Assembly (NCBI RefSeq): GCF_900217235.1
Contig: NZ_LT907975.1
Coordinates: 372,001 to 436,000, forward strand
Reading direction: 5' to 3'
DNA: 64,000 bases
From: Pseudodesulfovibrio profundus
Lineage (GTDB): Bacteria; Desulfobacterota; Desulfovibrionia; Desulfovibrionales; Desulfovibrionaceae
In this document: positions 35,938-44,841 of the stretch, piece by piece
Numbering within the stretch: the first letter of the stretch is position 1
Layout of the letters: each line of letters opens with the position of its first letter
The notes under the pieces: generated by a model
What the model saw: the letters and a program-made list of their open reading frames with translations, nothing else
Told to the model about the DNA's origin: nothing
The model's database searches: none
Position numbers and translations under genes: made by a program

Positions 35938-37185
35938 ATGAAACGTTACTTAATTATTCAACTTGCCAGATTTGGCGACCTCATCCAAACCAAACGGTTG
36001 GTAAAGTCTCTTGTTAACCGCGAAGGTAGTGAGGTGCACCTCTGTGTAGATCATTCGCTTGCTGCACTGGCAAGCATCGTCTACCCGGAGACAAAGGTAC
36101 ATTCTATCGCTGCCCACGGAAAAGAGAAAAGCAGCCACGCATCAATGGATGTTTTGCTTGAGAACATATCAAGTTTTCAGGCACTTCGTGAGCAGAATTT
36201 TTCCGAGGTATTCAATCTCAATTTTTCTCCGATAAACTTTCGGGTTGCAGCGCTATTTTCTGATTTGCCTGTTCATGGTTATTTTTGGAAAAATGGTCAG
36301 GAGCAAATCGGCACATGGCCGGCAATGGCGATGCGATGGTCCCGCTACAGGAGGCTGGGGATCAATCTGATGGATTTTTGGGCCGGCTATTGCCCGGATA
36401 TGATTTCACCAGCACAGGTCAATCCGCAAGCAACCCCCAAAGGGGGAGGAGTTGGCGTTGTCCTTTCAGGTCGTGAATCCCGTCGCTCACTTCCGGTAGA
36501 GACTCTCTCAAGGATCCTAACGACAAAGGCTTCAAGTTTGAAAACACCGGCAATATGCCTTCTTGGGAGTAAAGGGGAAGTGGATGCCGGGAAAAAAGTC
36601 GTTAAAAGTCTGCCCAGGCACCTTCAAGACAAAACAGTGAACCTTGCAGGGAAAACGAATTGGAAGGAGCTTGTGGAGGTAGTAGCCGATCTCGATTTGC
36701 TCATTACACCGGACACAGGCACCATGCATTTGGCAGCCCATTTGGGTACGCCAACACTCGCATTTTTCCTTTCTTCTGCCTGGTGTTTCGAAACAGGACC
36801 TTACGGCTTGGGGCATACCGTTTTTCAAGCTGATACGTCATGCCTTCCATGTCTGGAAAGCGAGCCATGCCCATATGACGTGAAATGTCTTGATTGCTTT
36901 AATAAGCCAGAATTTCATAGGTTTTTGGTAACCCAAAAAGGGACACACGCTCCGGATAATCTTCTTACCTTCATCAGTAACTTTGATGAATTGGGTCTTG
37001 TTTTTGAATCTACTTCCGGTGAAGATTCCCATGCTGAAGATAGAAAGATTTTTCGAAGCATAATTCATCAATTCCTTACGGGACAGAACGTTCACGCTTC
37101 AGAAATGGAAACTCCCTTTATCCGCAAACTGTATCAAGACAAAGACTGGTCAACTCTCGTTCCCTTTGGAACCATCATGGAGTGA
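35938..37185 (+). CDS. Glycosyltransferase family 9 (heptosyltransferase-like)
   Basis: 415 residues. N-terminal 'IIQLARFGDLIQTKRLVKSL' is the GT9 acceptor-domain start, and 'LLITPDTGTMHLAAHLGTPTLAFF' (in part) is the sugar-nucleotide site. After it comes a Cys-rich stretch ('CLPCLESEPCPYDVKCLDC') typical of this family. It is a GT-B enzyme, probably adding a sugar to LPS or a protein. The gene following it overlaps or nearly touches (4 bp gap) and is also a glycosyltransferase. Divergent from the siroheme gene. The ribosome-binding site is weak. Confidence 0.88.
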   Translation: MKRYLIIQLARFGDLIQTKRLVKSLVNREGSEVHLCVDHSLAALASIVYPETKVHSIAAHGKEKSSHASMDVLLENISSFQALREQNFSEVFNLNFSPINFRVAALFSDLPVHGYFWKNGQEQIGTWPAMAMRWSRYRRLGINLMDFWAGYCPDMISPAQVNPQATPKGGGVGVVLSGRESRRSLPVETLSRILTTKASSLKTPAICLLGSKGEVDAGKKVVKSLPRHLQDKTVNLAGKTNWKELVEVVADLDLLITPDTGTMHLAAHLGTPTLAFFLSSAWCFETGPYGLGHTVFQADTSCLPCLESEPCPYDVKCLDCFNKPEFHRFLVTQKGTHAPDNLLTFISNFDELGLVFESTSGEDSHAEDRKIFRSIIHQFLTGQNVHASEMETPFIRKLYQDKDWSTLVPFGTIME

Positions 37186-37189
37186 TAAA

Positions 37190-38452
37190 ATGAAACAATT
37201 ACGTATTCTTGTTGTATTGCCACTCTATGGAGGCTCACTTCCTATCGGACGGTATGTCGCCACTGCATTGGCCCAGGAAGGGCATCTGGTAGAAGTCTTT
37301 GAAGCACCAGAATTCAATGGCGCGTATAATGCGTTGAGTAATCTGAAGGTCACCACAGACAGATTGAGTTACCTGCAAAACAGCTATCTCAATGTGATAA
37401 GCCAATCAATACTCGCCAAAGTCGATACTTTTGAACCAGATATGGTGTTGGCTTTAGCTCAAGCTCCACTCAATCAGCAGGCATTGAAACGACTCCGTCG
37501 CGATGGAGTGACCACGGCAATGTGGTTTGTGGAGGATTATAAGCTATTTACCTACTGGAAAGCTTTTGCCCCTCTTTACGATATTTTTGCAGTCATTCAA
37601 AAGCAGCCGTTTATTGATGAGCTAAAAAACATTGGTCAACCTAATGGTCTGTATCTTCCTCTTGCCGCCCAGCCTGATTTCCATAAGCCGATGTCTCTGT
37701 CTTCCACTGAACAGCGTAAATTCGGTTCCACTATCTCATTCATGGGAGCCGGGTATCCAAACCGTCGTATAGCGTTTCGGAAACTGGTACATGTTGATTT
37801 TAAAATCTGGGGAACCGAATGGGATGGAGATCATGTCCTGGAACCATTAGTTCAGTTGAATGGTGCCCGAGTCTCTCCTGAAGAATGTGTGAAGATATTC
37901 AATGCAACAAAGATCAATCTGAACCTTCACTCAAGTGTGCAAGCGCAAAATCTGGTCACAGGGGGCGACTTCATAAATCCACGTACTTTCGAGCTTGCGG
38001 CTTGCGGCGCATTCCAACTCGTTGATAAGCGAAGCCTGATGGATGAAGCTTTCAATGAAGATGAATTGGCAACATTCAATTCCATGGAAGAGCTGATAGA
38101 AAAAATAGATTTCTTCAAAAATAACCCAGATAAACGAGAAGAATATACATCCAAGGCCCGTAAAAGGGTGCTTGAAGACCATACCTATCGGTCGCGAATG
38201 CAGTCTTTGTTGCAATTCACTGAACAAGTCACGAAAGGGTGGCCGCAACGAAATGATGCAGACGTAGTTCTGTCAGATTTACCTGAACATTTAGCATCAG
38301 AGATTACTGCATTGACCGATAGACTTGGGCTGCCCAGGGATGTCGCATTCAAAGATCTTGTTTGGGCTATCCGCCAACAGCAGGGCGCGCTTTCAGAACT
38401 GGATACGGCGATCCTGTTCCTTGATGAGTGGAAAAAGCTGTATTCAAACTAA
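37190..38452 (+). CDS. Glycosyltransferase with CgeB/glycosyl transferase group 1-like C-domain
   Basis: 420 residues from the ATG at 37190 (GGAG upstream); a frame start at 37166 would overlap the preceding gene. N-terminal Rossmann-like half ('LRILVVLPLYGGSLPIGRYV'), then 'ATKINLNLHSS' and 'NPRTFELAACGAFQLVDKR', the pattern of the glycosyl_trans_1_2/CgeB group. The C-terminal ~60 residues are a helical extension. It acts with the GT9 enzyme encoded upstream. Such pairs in desulfovibrios may glycosylate flagellin or surface sugars; the target cannot be told. Confidence 0.82.
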   Translation: MKQLRILVVLPLYGGSLPIGRYVATALAQEGHLVEVFEAPEFNGAYNALSNLKVTTDRLSYLQNSYLNVISQSILAKVDTFEPDMVLALAQAPLNQQALKRLRRDGVTTAMWFVEDYKLFTYWKAFAPLYDIFAVIQKQPFIDELKNIGQPNGLYLPLAAQPDFHKPMSLSSTEQRKFGSTISFMGAGYPNRRIAFRKLVHVDFKIWGTEWDGDHVLEPLVQLNGARVSPEECVKIFNATKINLNLHSSVQAQNLVTGGDFINPRTFELAACGAFQLVDKRSLMDEAFNEDELATFNSMEELIEKIDFFKNNPDKREEYTSKARKRVLEDHTYRSRMQSLLQFTEQVTKGWPQRNDADVVLSDLPEHLASEITALTDRLGLPRDVAFKDLVWAIRQQQGALSELDTAILFLDEWKKLYSN

Positions 38453-38470
38453 CAACATAGGCTTTGTTTG

Positions 38471-39697
38471 CTACTTGTTGGAACGCTTGAACTGTCGCAA
38501 CCATGAATTCAACCTTGATTCATCTCCCTGATCCTTGGCGTGGTAGAAACGTCTGCCGATCAACTCATTGGGGAGGTAATCCTGGTCAGCCCATGATTTT
38601 GGAAAGTTGTGCGGATAGAGGTAGCCTCGTCCATACCCCCACTCTCTTTGGAGAGCAGAAGTGGCATTGCGCAGATGCAAGGGAACCGGTTTGGCTCCAT
38701 TGTCACGAACCTCTTTTTGCGCAGTCCTGTATGCAGCATAGGTGGAATTGCTTTTAGGGGCCAAAGCGAGATAAACCGCTGTCTGAGCCATGGGGATGAA
38801 TCCTTCGGGCATACCAATGGTTTCAACTGCCTGATGGCATGACATGGCATGCGTCAGTGCGTGCGGATCTCCCAATCCAATGTCTTCTGAAGCTGAAATA
38901 ATTAGACGGCGTGTAACAAATCGCGGATCTTCGCCACTTTCAAGCAAGCACGCCAAGTAGTAAAGAGCGGCGTCGGGGTCACTTCCCCGAATGGATTTAA
39001 TCAGTGCGGAAGCAAGTTCATAATGTGAATCCCCGTCACGGTCTCCACGAACAACGATTTCCGGCAGCGATTCTCGCAAGGCTTTAGCCGTTCTCTTGTC
39101 TTTAGGAAGCTCGGCGGTGTACTCGATCAGATTGAGCAACGTGCGAGCATCCCCCCCAGCCATAGCGGCCAAGAGTTTGTGACTCTCTTCTTCAAGCTCA
39201 AGGCTGAGTTCTTCGGCTCCACGTTGTGCAACTCGTTCAAGCTCTTCTCGGCTAAGAGTCCTCAGTCGCAATACATGCAGACGAGAAAGCAATTGTCGCG
39301 TCACACTGAAAGAGGGGTTTTCCGTGGTGGTAGCCAGCAGGGTTATCTCACCGGATTCCAGTATGGGGAGGAAAAAATCCTGTTGAGCTTTTGAAAATCG
39401 GTGCAGCTCATCAAGTATCAGAATATCATGCCCCGGCAACTTTTTTCTCAACGCCGTCAGTCCGGCTTCAGGGGCACTGACACGCAAGTATTTCTTACCA
39501 GTCAATTTCGCAAGGAGTAGGGCGAGGGTCGATTTCCCACAACCAGGAGGGCCAAACAACAAAAGGCTTGGCAATCTCTTGGACTGAGTAAATGCTTCAA
39601 TTCTATTACGGATGTGCCCCTGGCCAACAAAATCATCCAGACTTTGGGGACGAATTCTGTCTGCCAATGGTTGTGATTCTGCAATTTCCAGCTTCAT
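38471..39697 (-). CDS. rarA: Replication-associated recombination protein A (AAA ATPase)
   Basis: 408 residues. 'ADRIRPQSLDDFVGQGHI' starts the AAA domain, Walker A 'FGPPGCGKST' lies at 48-57, Walker B 'DILILDELHRFSKAQQD', sensor 1 'LATTTENPSFSV'. C-terminal 'ASALIKSIRGSDPDAALYYLA', 'EDIGLGDPHAL' and 'PHNFPKSWADQDYLP' are the MgsA/RarA signatures. It acts at stalled forks. It overlaps the end of rsmE (ATGA). Confidence 0.95.
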   Translation of the reverse strand: MKLEIAESQPLADRIRPQSLDDFVGQGHIRNRIEAFTQSKRLPSLLLFGPPGCGKSTLALLLAKLTGKKYLRVSAPEAGLTALRKKLPGHDILILDELHRFSKAQQDFFLPILESGEITLLATTTENPSFSVTRQLLSRLHVLRLRTLSREELERVAQRGAEELSLELEEESHKLLAAMAGGDARTLLNLIEYTAELPKDKRTAKALRESLPEIVVRGDRDGDSHYELASALIKSIRGSDPDAALYYLACLLESGEDPRFVTRRLIISASEDIGLGDPHALTHAMSCHQAVETIGMPEGFIPMAQTAVYLALAPKSNSTYAAYRTAQKEVRDNGAKPVPLHLRNATSALQREWGYGRGYLYPHNFPKSWADQDYLPNELIGRRFYHAKDQGDESRLNSWLRQFKRSNK

Positions 39698-40431
39698 GAT
39701 CTATCCTGTTTGGCATAGTAGCCAAGGCTCAAACAATATGTTGCTGCTGTTTCCCATCTGAGAATGGAATTTCCCAATGTGACCGGAGTAAATCCAAAAG
39801 ATATGATTTTGTCAGCCTCTTGATTGTCGAAGCCGCCTTCAGGACCAATAACGATGAGCGTTTTCCCCGAAGTCAGGTGCGACGGGCAAAGCTGACTGTG
39901 ATCATCTCCCGATTCCCATGCCAGATAACAGCGCTCGAAACGGGATGTCAGCTCTTTCAAATCGTTAATACTACTCAAGACTCCCAGTTGGGGTAAAAAA
40001 ACATTTCCACACTGTTTTGCAGCTTGGATGCATTTATCCTCCCATGAGTCCTTGGGATGGACAGGAGGAGTACCTTGACTTCTGGCAGCTGGCCAAAAAA
40101 TGATACCATCACCTTGAAGTTCAACAGTCTTTTCAAATAGATAATTCCTACGCTTCGATTTCCCCCAACCAATAGCCAGTGTGACGCCATTATCATGAGA
40201 GGAGCTAGTGTTGACTTCTATTGCTTTGAGAATCGCACGCTTTTTCCCTGCTTCCACCAGCGAGAACAACCCAACTTTCCCGGCTCCGTCAATGAGTCGG
40301 ACAGTATCTCCAGCCTCTGTACGAAGAACAGTTAAGAGATGACGCGCTTCAGGACCTTCGAGATACGCCAATCCATCCGGCTCGTTAGGCCATGCGGTAG
40401 AATCAAGGTAGAATGTATTAAGTCGTGCCAT
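39694..40431 (-). CDS. rsmE: 16S rRNA (uracil(1498)-N3)-methyltransferase
   Basis: 245 residues. N-terminal PUA-like domain ('HLLTVLRTEAGDTVRLIDGAG') and C-terminal SPOUT domain with 'LIVIGPEGGFDNQEADKI' and 'VTLGNSILRWETAATYCL' (AdoMet knot). It methylates U1498 of 16S rRNA. No Shine-Dalgarno is seen before the ATG, which lies only 11 bp after the T-tract of the lysA terminator hairpin. It is coupled to rarA downstream. Confidence 0.95.
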   Translation of the reverse strand: MARLNTFYLDSTAWPNEPDGLAYLEGPEARHLLTVLRTEAGDTVRLIDGAGKVGLFSLVEAGKKRAILKAIEVNTSSSHDNGVTLAIGWGKSKRRNYLFEKTVELQGDGIIFWPAARSQGTPPVHPKDSWEDKCIQAAKQCGNVFLPQLGVLSSINDLKELTSRFERCYLAWESGDDHSQLCPSHLTSGKTLIVIGPEGGFDNQEADKIISFGFTPVTLGNSILRWETAATYCLSLGYYAKQDRS

Positions 40432-40442
40432 ACTGATTTTAA

Positions 40443-40468
40443 ATAAAAAAGGCCGGGAAGCCCCGGCC
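40443..40468 (-). terminator. Intrinsic terminator after lysA
   Basis: GGCCGGG and CCCGGCC arms with a short loop and TTTTTTATTT on the minus strand. It closes the HIT-lapAB-mutS-lysA operon, but the next gene, rsmE, begins only 11 bp further on. Confidence 0.85.
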
Positions 40469-40476
40469 TGTTATAG

Positions 40477-41715
40477 CTAGAGTTCGTTTGCTATGAGGTC
40501 CTCGTAGGTCTCACGCTTTCGAGCAACGGAAACAGTGTCGCCATCAACAATCAGCTCACAAGCCCGAGGACGGGTATTGTAGTTGGATGCCATGGTGAAT
40601 CCGTACGCACCAGCAGAGAAGAGCGCAATTCGTTCACCCTGTTCGACTGCAGGAAGCTCCCTGTCGCGAGCAAGAAAATCGCCGGATTCACAAATGGGAC
40701 CAACGACATCATATTCCTTGGCATCTCGACCATTTTGCTCCACCTCGGCAATTCGGTGGTATGAACCGTAAAGGCTGGGACGGATAAGGTCGTTCATGGC
40801 GCCGTCAACTATGAGGAAGTTCTTGGTCGGGTTGGACTTGGTGTACACAACTTCTGTAACCATAATACCGGCATTACCGGCAATGACGCGACCTGGTTCC
40901 AAAATAACCTTGAGGGGAACATCTTTCAACCGGGCAGCCAAAGCTTCACCAAACTCAGTGGGGTGCGGTGGCTGTTCATCATCGTAGGAGATACCAAGCC
41001 CACCACCGAGATCAAGGTATTTGATCTCAAGTCCCATCTCCTTGAGCTTTTCATAGAACTTCAGCAACTTATCCAAAGCTTCAAGGAATGGATCAATATT
41101 CGTCAACTGGGAACCAATGTGGCAGTCCATACCTACAGGTTCGATATTATCGAGCTCCATAGCTATTTTATAAGCCTCCAATGAATGCTCAATATCCAAA
41201 CCAAATTTGTTCTTTTTCATTCCCGTTGAAATGTACGGGTGCGTCTGCGGATCGACATCTGGATTAATGCGGATGCTTATGCGTGCTGTTTTACCCAGTT
41301 CACCAGCAACTTCATCAATCTTGTGCAGCTCGGCAAGGGATTCCACATTGAACATCAGGATGCCGGCTTCGAGCGCCTGACGTATTTCTTCCGCACGTTT
41401 GCCAACACCGGAATAGACGATTTTCTCGGCAGGGACTCCAGCCTTGAGAGCTCGGAACAACTCTCCGCCAGAAACAACATCCATACCTGCTCCCATATCA
41501 GCAAGAAGCTTGAGAACAGAAAGGTTGGAATTGGCTTTAACTGAGTAACATGTCAGGTGATCAAGCCCCTTGAAGGCAGAATCGAACGCCTCAAAATGAC
41601 GTCTGAATGTTGCAGCAGAGTAGATATACAAAGGGGTTCCGTACGTTTCAGCAAGTTCAGTTACGCTGACTTCTTCGGCAAACAGTTTGCCATCACGGTA
41701 GTCAAAGTGATGCAT
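40477..41715 (-). CDS. lysA: Diaminopimelate decarboxylase
   Basis: 412 residues. PLP Lys60 in 'TCYSVKANSNLSVL', 'SGGELFRALKAGVPAEKIVY', 'LDLGGGLGISYDDEQPP' and 'GPICESGDFLARDRELP' (active-site Cys) are the group IV decarboxylase signatures. It makes lysine from meso-diaminopimelate. dapL (LL-diaminopimelate aminotransferase) of the same pathway is in this window at 50.8 kb. It lies at the end of the mutS operon, 30 bp after the lipoprotein gene. Confidence 0.96.
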   Translation of the reverse strand: MHHFDYRDGKLFAEEVSVTELAETYGTPLYIYSAATFRRHFEAFDSAFKGLDHLTCYSVKANSNLSVLKLLADMGAGMDVVSGGELFRALKAGVPAEKIVYSGVGKRAEEIRQALEAGILMFNVESLAELHKIDEVAGELGKTARISIRINPDVDPQTHPYISTGMKKNKFGLDIEHSLEAYKIAMELDNIEPVGMDCHIGSQLTNIDPFLEALDKLLKFYEKLKEMGLEIKYLDLGGGLGISYDDEQPPHPTEFGEALAARLKDVPLKVILEPGRVIAGNAGIMVTEVVYTKSNPTKNFLIVDGAMNDLIRPSLYGSYHRIAEVEQNGRDAKEYDVVGPICESGDFLARDRELPAVEQGERIALFSAGAYGFTMASNYNTRPRACELIVDGDTVSVARKRETYEDLIANEL

Positions 41716-41745
41716 TTGGACTCTCTCCTTCCCATTATGCAGTTA

Positions 41746-42186
41746 TTAATGAGTAGTGATGTATACGTCTGTGTATACAATGGGACTGGTGGACAATTCG
41801 CTTTTCCCTGCTATGCGGAAGCGGTAATCATGCTCTGGCGACAGATTGCATAACCCCAGGCTTAATGTGTTGTTTTCCAAACTGAATTCAGCCTGACCGC
41901 GGACAAGATGTTTTGCCTTTCGCGGTACAAAAGGGCATTCCTCGCAGCCGCCTCCAGGGCCACCAACCTGCTCATAGAGAATACTTGCTCTATACAGGCG
42001 ATGGACTGCGCCGGATACAGCAACGGTAACCGCGAGACATTCATCCGTTCGAGTTGCAGACAGTAATTCAAGTGAAAACCTATCTTCGCTTTTTATCGCA
42101 CTAGGCCATTCTTTTTTACCAAGGGCGCACCCTGTAAAAAAGATGGTTACAACGAGCAGAAGGCAGGGCAGTTTGATCTTTCTCAT
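41746..42186 (-). CDS. Putative lipoprotein (146 aa)
   Basis: Signal sequence 'MRKIKLPCLLLVVTIFFTGCALGKK' with a lipobox-like FTGC (Cys20; Phe at -3 is unusual). The mature part is about 126 residues with a beta-rich look and several Cys ('GGGCEECPF'). No family was recognised. It lies 3 bp after mutS and 30 bp before lysA, so it is expressed with them. Probably anchored to the outer membrane; function unknown. Confidence 0.72.
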   Translation of the reverse strand: MRKIKLPCLLLVVTIFFTGCALGKKEWPSAIKSEDRFSLELLSATRTDECLAVTVAVSGAVHRLYRASILYEQVGGPGGGCEECPFVPRKAKHLVRGQAEFSLENNTLSLGLCNLSPEHDYRFRIAGKSELSTSPIVYTDVYITTH

Positions 42187-42189
42187 ATA

Positions 42190-44820
42190 TCACCCTTTAA
42201 TCATATCTTTCCACTGGTTCAACAGCATCAAGGCCTGAATGGGAGTCATGCCGTCGACGTCCAGCTCAGTCAATTGCGTGATGACAGGGTGTTCCACCAG
42301 TTCTTCCTTAATTTCAATCGGGGGAGCTCCAAAACCTGGTAATAAGGTTTGTGAAGCGCGTTCAACCGCCCCCTTGGATCGACTATCGTGCGATTTTTCT
42401 TCAAGTTTCGCAAGAATTTCTCTCGCACGGTCTACGACACCCCGAGGAACTCCGGCTAATTTGGCAACTTCGATACCATAACTTCTATCCGCGGGTCCGG
42501 GAACAAGTCGCCGTAAAAACACGATATCGCCTTTCCATTCCTTGACAGCTATATTGAGATTCCTCAATCCATCGATCTTACCTTCCAACGAAGTAAGCTC
42601 ATGATAATGGGTGGCAAACAGGGTGCGGATTCCACCTCGAGCACGAGTCGAAAGTTCTTCTACGACAGCCCATGCGAGAGATAGTCCATCGTAGGTGCTT
42701 GTTCCACGTCCAATTTCGTCGAGTATAACCAAGCTTCGCTTGGTTGCCTGACGCAGAATACGTGCTGTTTCTGTCATTTCAACCATAAAGGTTGAATGAC
42801 CCTGGGCAAGGTTGTCAGAAGCGCCGACTCGGGAGAAAACTCTATCAGCTACCCCTAAACGGGCAAATTTTGCAGGAACAAAGGATCCTATCTGGGCCAT
42901 GATCGTTAAAATGGCAACCTGGCGCAGTACTGTCGATTTACCAGCCATGTTGGGGCCAGTGATGAGAAGAATACGTCGTTGCGGATCCATTTTCAGATCG
43001 CCGGGAATATAGTTGGCTCTTCCCATGGCATCTTCAACAACTGGATGGCGACCGGCTTCGATCTCAATCTCCATCCCATCATGGACATCTGGACTGCACC
43101 ATTCATTGATTCGCGCAGCCTCTGCCAAGCCTTGCCAGTAGTCCAAGGAGGCTATGACGTCCGCCATAAAAAGGAAACGGCTGCGCACAGCAGACAACTG
43201 CTCGCGAAGCACCTGGAAGAGCTTATATTCGAGTACCTTTCTCTCCTCAGAGGCCGATACTATTTTGTCTTCAAGTTCTTTGAGGTCAGGCGTGATGTAT
43301 CGCTCACTGTTAACCAGTGTTTGCCGCCTGATGAAATGATCTGGCACCTGGCCCTTGAAAGCCTTGGAGACCTCGAAGTAGTAGCCAAATACCTTGTTGA
43401 ACCCTAATTTCAGTTTAGGGATGTCGTTTGCTGCCACTTCTTTTTCGTGCAGCTTCTTCAAGAGGTCTTCCCCGTGTTCATTCAAGTCAATCAACTCATC
43501 AAGTTGACTGTCGTATCCCTTTTTAAACAAGCCGCCATCAGTAATGACAGGGGGAGGGGAGTCCACAAGAGAAGAATCAAGTAGTGATGCGATATCATCC
43601 ATGGCATCCCACTTTTTCGCGATGCTATTCAACTCTTTGGCACTGGTAAAATCTTCATTTGTGAGGAGAGCGTGCAGACGTGGGAGCATTCTAAGGCTTT
43701 GCCTTAACGAAATGAAATCTTTAGGATTTGCCCTTCCCAAGAAAATACGGGTCGATAACCGTTCCAGGTCATATACAGAGTCAAGAGCACTTCGAAGATC
43801 AGCCCTAAGAGGGTCTCGATCGAAGAGATATCGTACGCATTCGAGATTTTTTTGAATGGGATTGATGTCTCTCCAAGGCTGGCGCAATCGCGCTTCCAGC
43901 AGGCGCCCACCCATTGGAGTCATTGTTCTGTCGAGCACTTTCCACAAAGTGCCAGTCCCACTTTTTCCATCGAGGCGTTTGAAAATTTCCAGATTGCGCT
44001 CTGTAACTTCATCCAGAAGGAGATGCTTGCCAAGATTAAGAGGCTTGAATTCGCCAATATGACCCAGTTGGCTCTTCTGCGTATTCTCGGCATACGTCAA
44101 CAAAGCTCCGCATGCTCGAACCAACTCAGGCTTGTCACCAAGATCAAGGATATCAAGGTCAACGGTGCCTTGAACTTCTTTAACCTTGTTTGTCGATGAT
44201 GATAAATCGAAGTAGGCGGCAGGAGCAACCGGGGTAACCTGGCCGCTCAATTCATTATACTGTGGCGGAACACTGGCTCCTTGAGGCAACAGGAGTTCAC
44301 TCGGATCTATTTTGACGAGCCACTGCCATAATTCTGGTTCTTTTTTGCTCGAAAACCCAGACCATTGCCCGGTGGAAAAGTCCAACCAGGCCACACCGCC
44401 GCATCCTTTTTTCGAGTCCCAGTATAGTGAGCCAAGGTAGTTATTAGCCTTGGATTTGAGGTTGGAATCCTCAACAACCGTCCCAGGGGTTAGAACACGA
44501 GTAACATCCCGCTTTACCAATCCCTTGGCTTCCTTGGGATCTTCTACTTGATCGCAGATGGCAATTTTGTACCCTTTTTCAAGCAACTGGCTCAAATAAG
44601 GTTCGACAGCATGATGGGGCATGCCACACATAGGGATCGGTGTTTCGTCATTTGGATTGCGACTGGTCAATGCAATCTGGACGGCACGAGCCACTATTTC
44701 GGCATCTTCAAAAAATAATTCGTAAAAATCGCCCATGCGAAAAAACAGCAGACTACCCGGGTAGTCCTCCTTGAACCGGAGGTACTGCTCGAGCATGGGA
44801 GTGAGCTTTCTTTTTGCCAC
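42190..44820 (-). CDS. mutS: DNA mismatch repair protein MutS
   Basis: 876 residues starting at GTG (44818-44820); no ATG or strong RBS is available, but the conserved N-terminus 'LTPMLEQYLRFKEDYPGSLL' requires this start. Mismatch-reading 'FFRMGDFYELFFEDA' (Phe-x-Glu), connector, lever, clamp, then the ATPase with Walker A 'LITGPNMAGKSTVLRQ', 'GHSTFMVEMTETARILR' and 'LVILDEIGRGTSTYDG', and a C-terminal tail of 100 residues. It recognises mismatches together with MutL (not in the window). It follows lapB by 21 bp. Confidence 0.97.
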   Translation of the reverse strand: MAKRKLTPMLEQYLRFKEDYPGSLLFFRMGDFYELFFEDAEIVARAVQIALTSRNPNDETPIPMCGMPHHAVEPYLSQLLEKGYKIAICDQVEDPKEAKGLVKRDVTRVLTPGTVVEDSNLKSKANNYLGSLYWDSKKGCGGVAWLDFSTGQWSGFSSKKEPELWQWLVKIDPSELLLPQGASVPPQYNELSGQVTPVAPAAYFDLSSSTNKVKEVQGTVDLDILDLGDKPELVRACGALLTYAENTQKSQLGHIGEFKPLNLGKHLLLDEVTERNLEIFKRLDGKSGTGTLWKVLDRTMTPMGGRLLEARLRQPWRDINPIQKNLECVRYLFDRDPLRADLRSALDSVYDLERLSTRIFLGRANPKDFISLRQSLRMLPRLHALLTNEDFTSAKELNSIAKKWDAMDDIASLLDSSLVDSPPPVITDGGLFKKGYDSQLDELIDLNEHGEDLLKKLHEKEVAANDIPKLKLGFNKVFGYYFEVSKAFKGQVPDHFIRRQTLVNSERYITPDLKELEDKIVSASEERKVLEYKLFQVLREQLSAVRSRFLFMADVIASLDYWQGLAEAARINEWCSPDVHDGMEIEIEAGRHPVVEDAMGRANYIPGDLKMDPQRRILLITGPNMAGKSTVLRQVAILTIMAQIGSFVPAKFARLGVADRVFSRVGASDNLAQGHSTFMVEMTETARILRQATKRSLVILDEIGRGTSTYDGLSLAWAVVEELSTRARGGIRTLFATHYHELTSLEGKIDGLRNLNIAVKEWKGDIVFLRRLVPGPADRSYGIEVAKLAGVPRGVVDRAREILAKLEEKSHDSRSKGAVERASQTLLPGFGAPPIEIKEELVEHPVITQLTELDVDGMTPIQALMLLNQWKDMIKG

Positions 44821-44841
44821 GTGATAAACTATCTAATTGTT

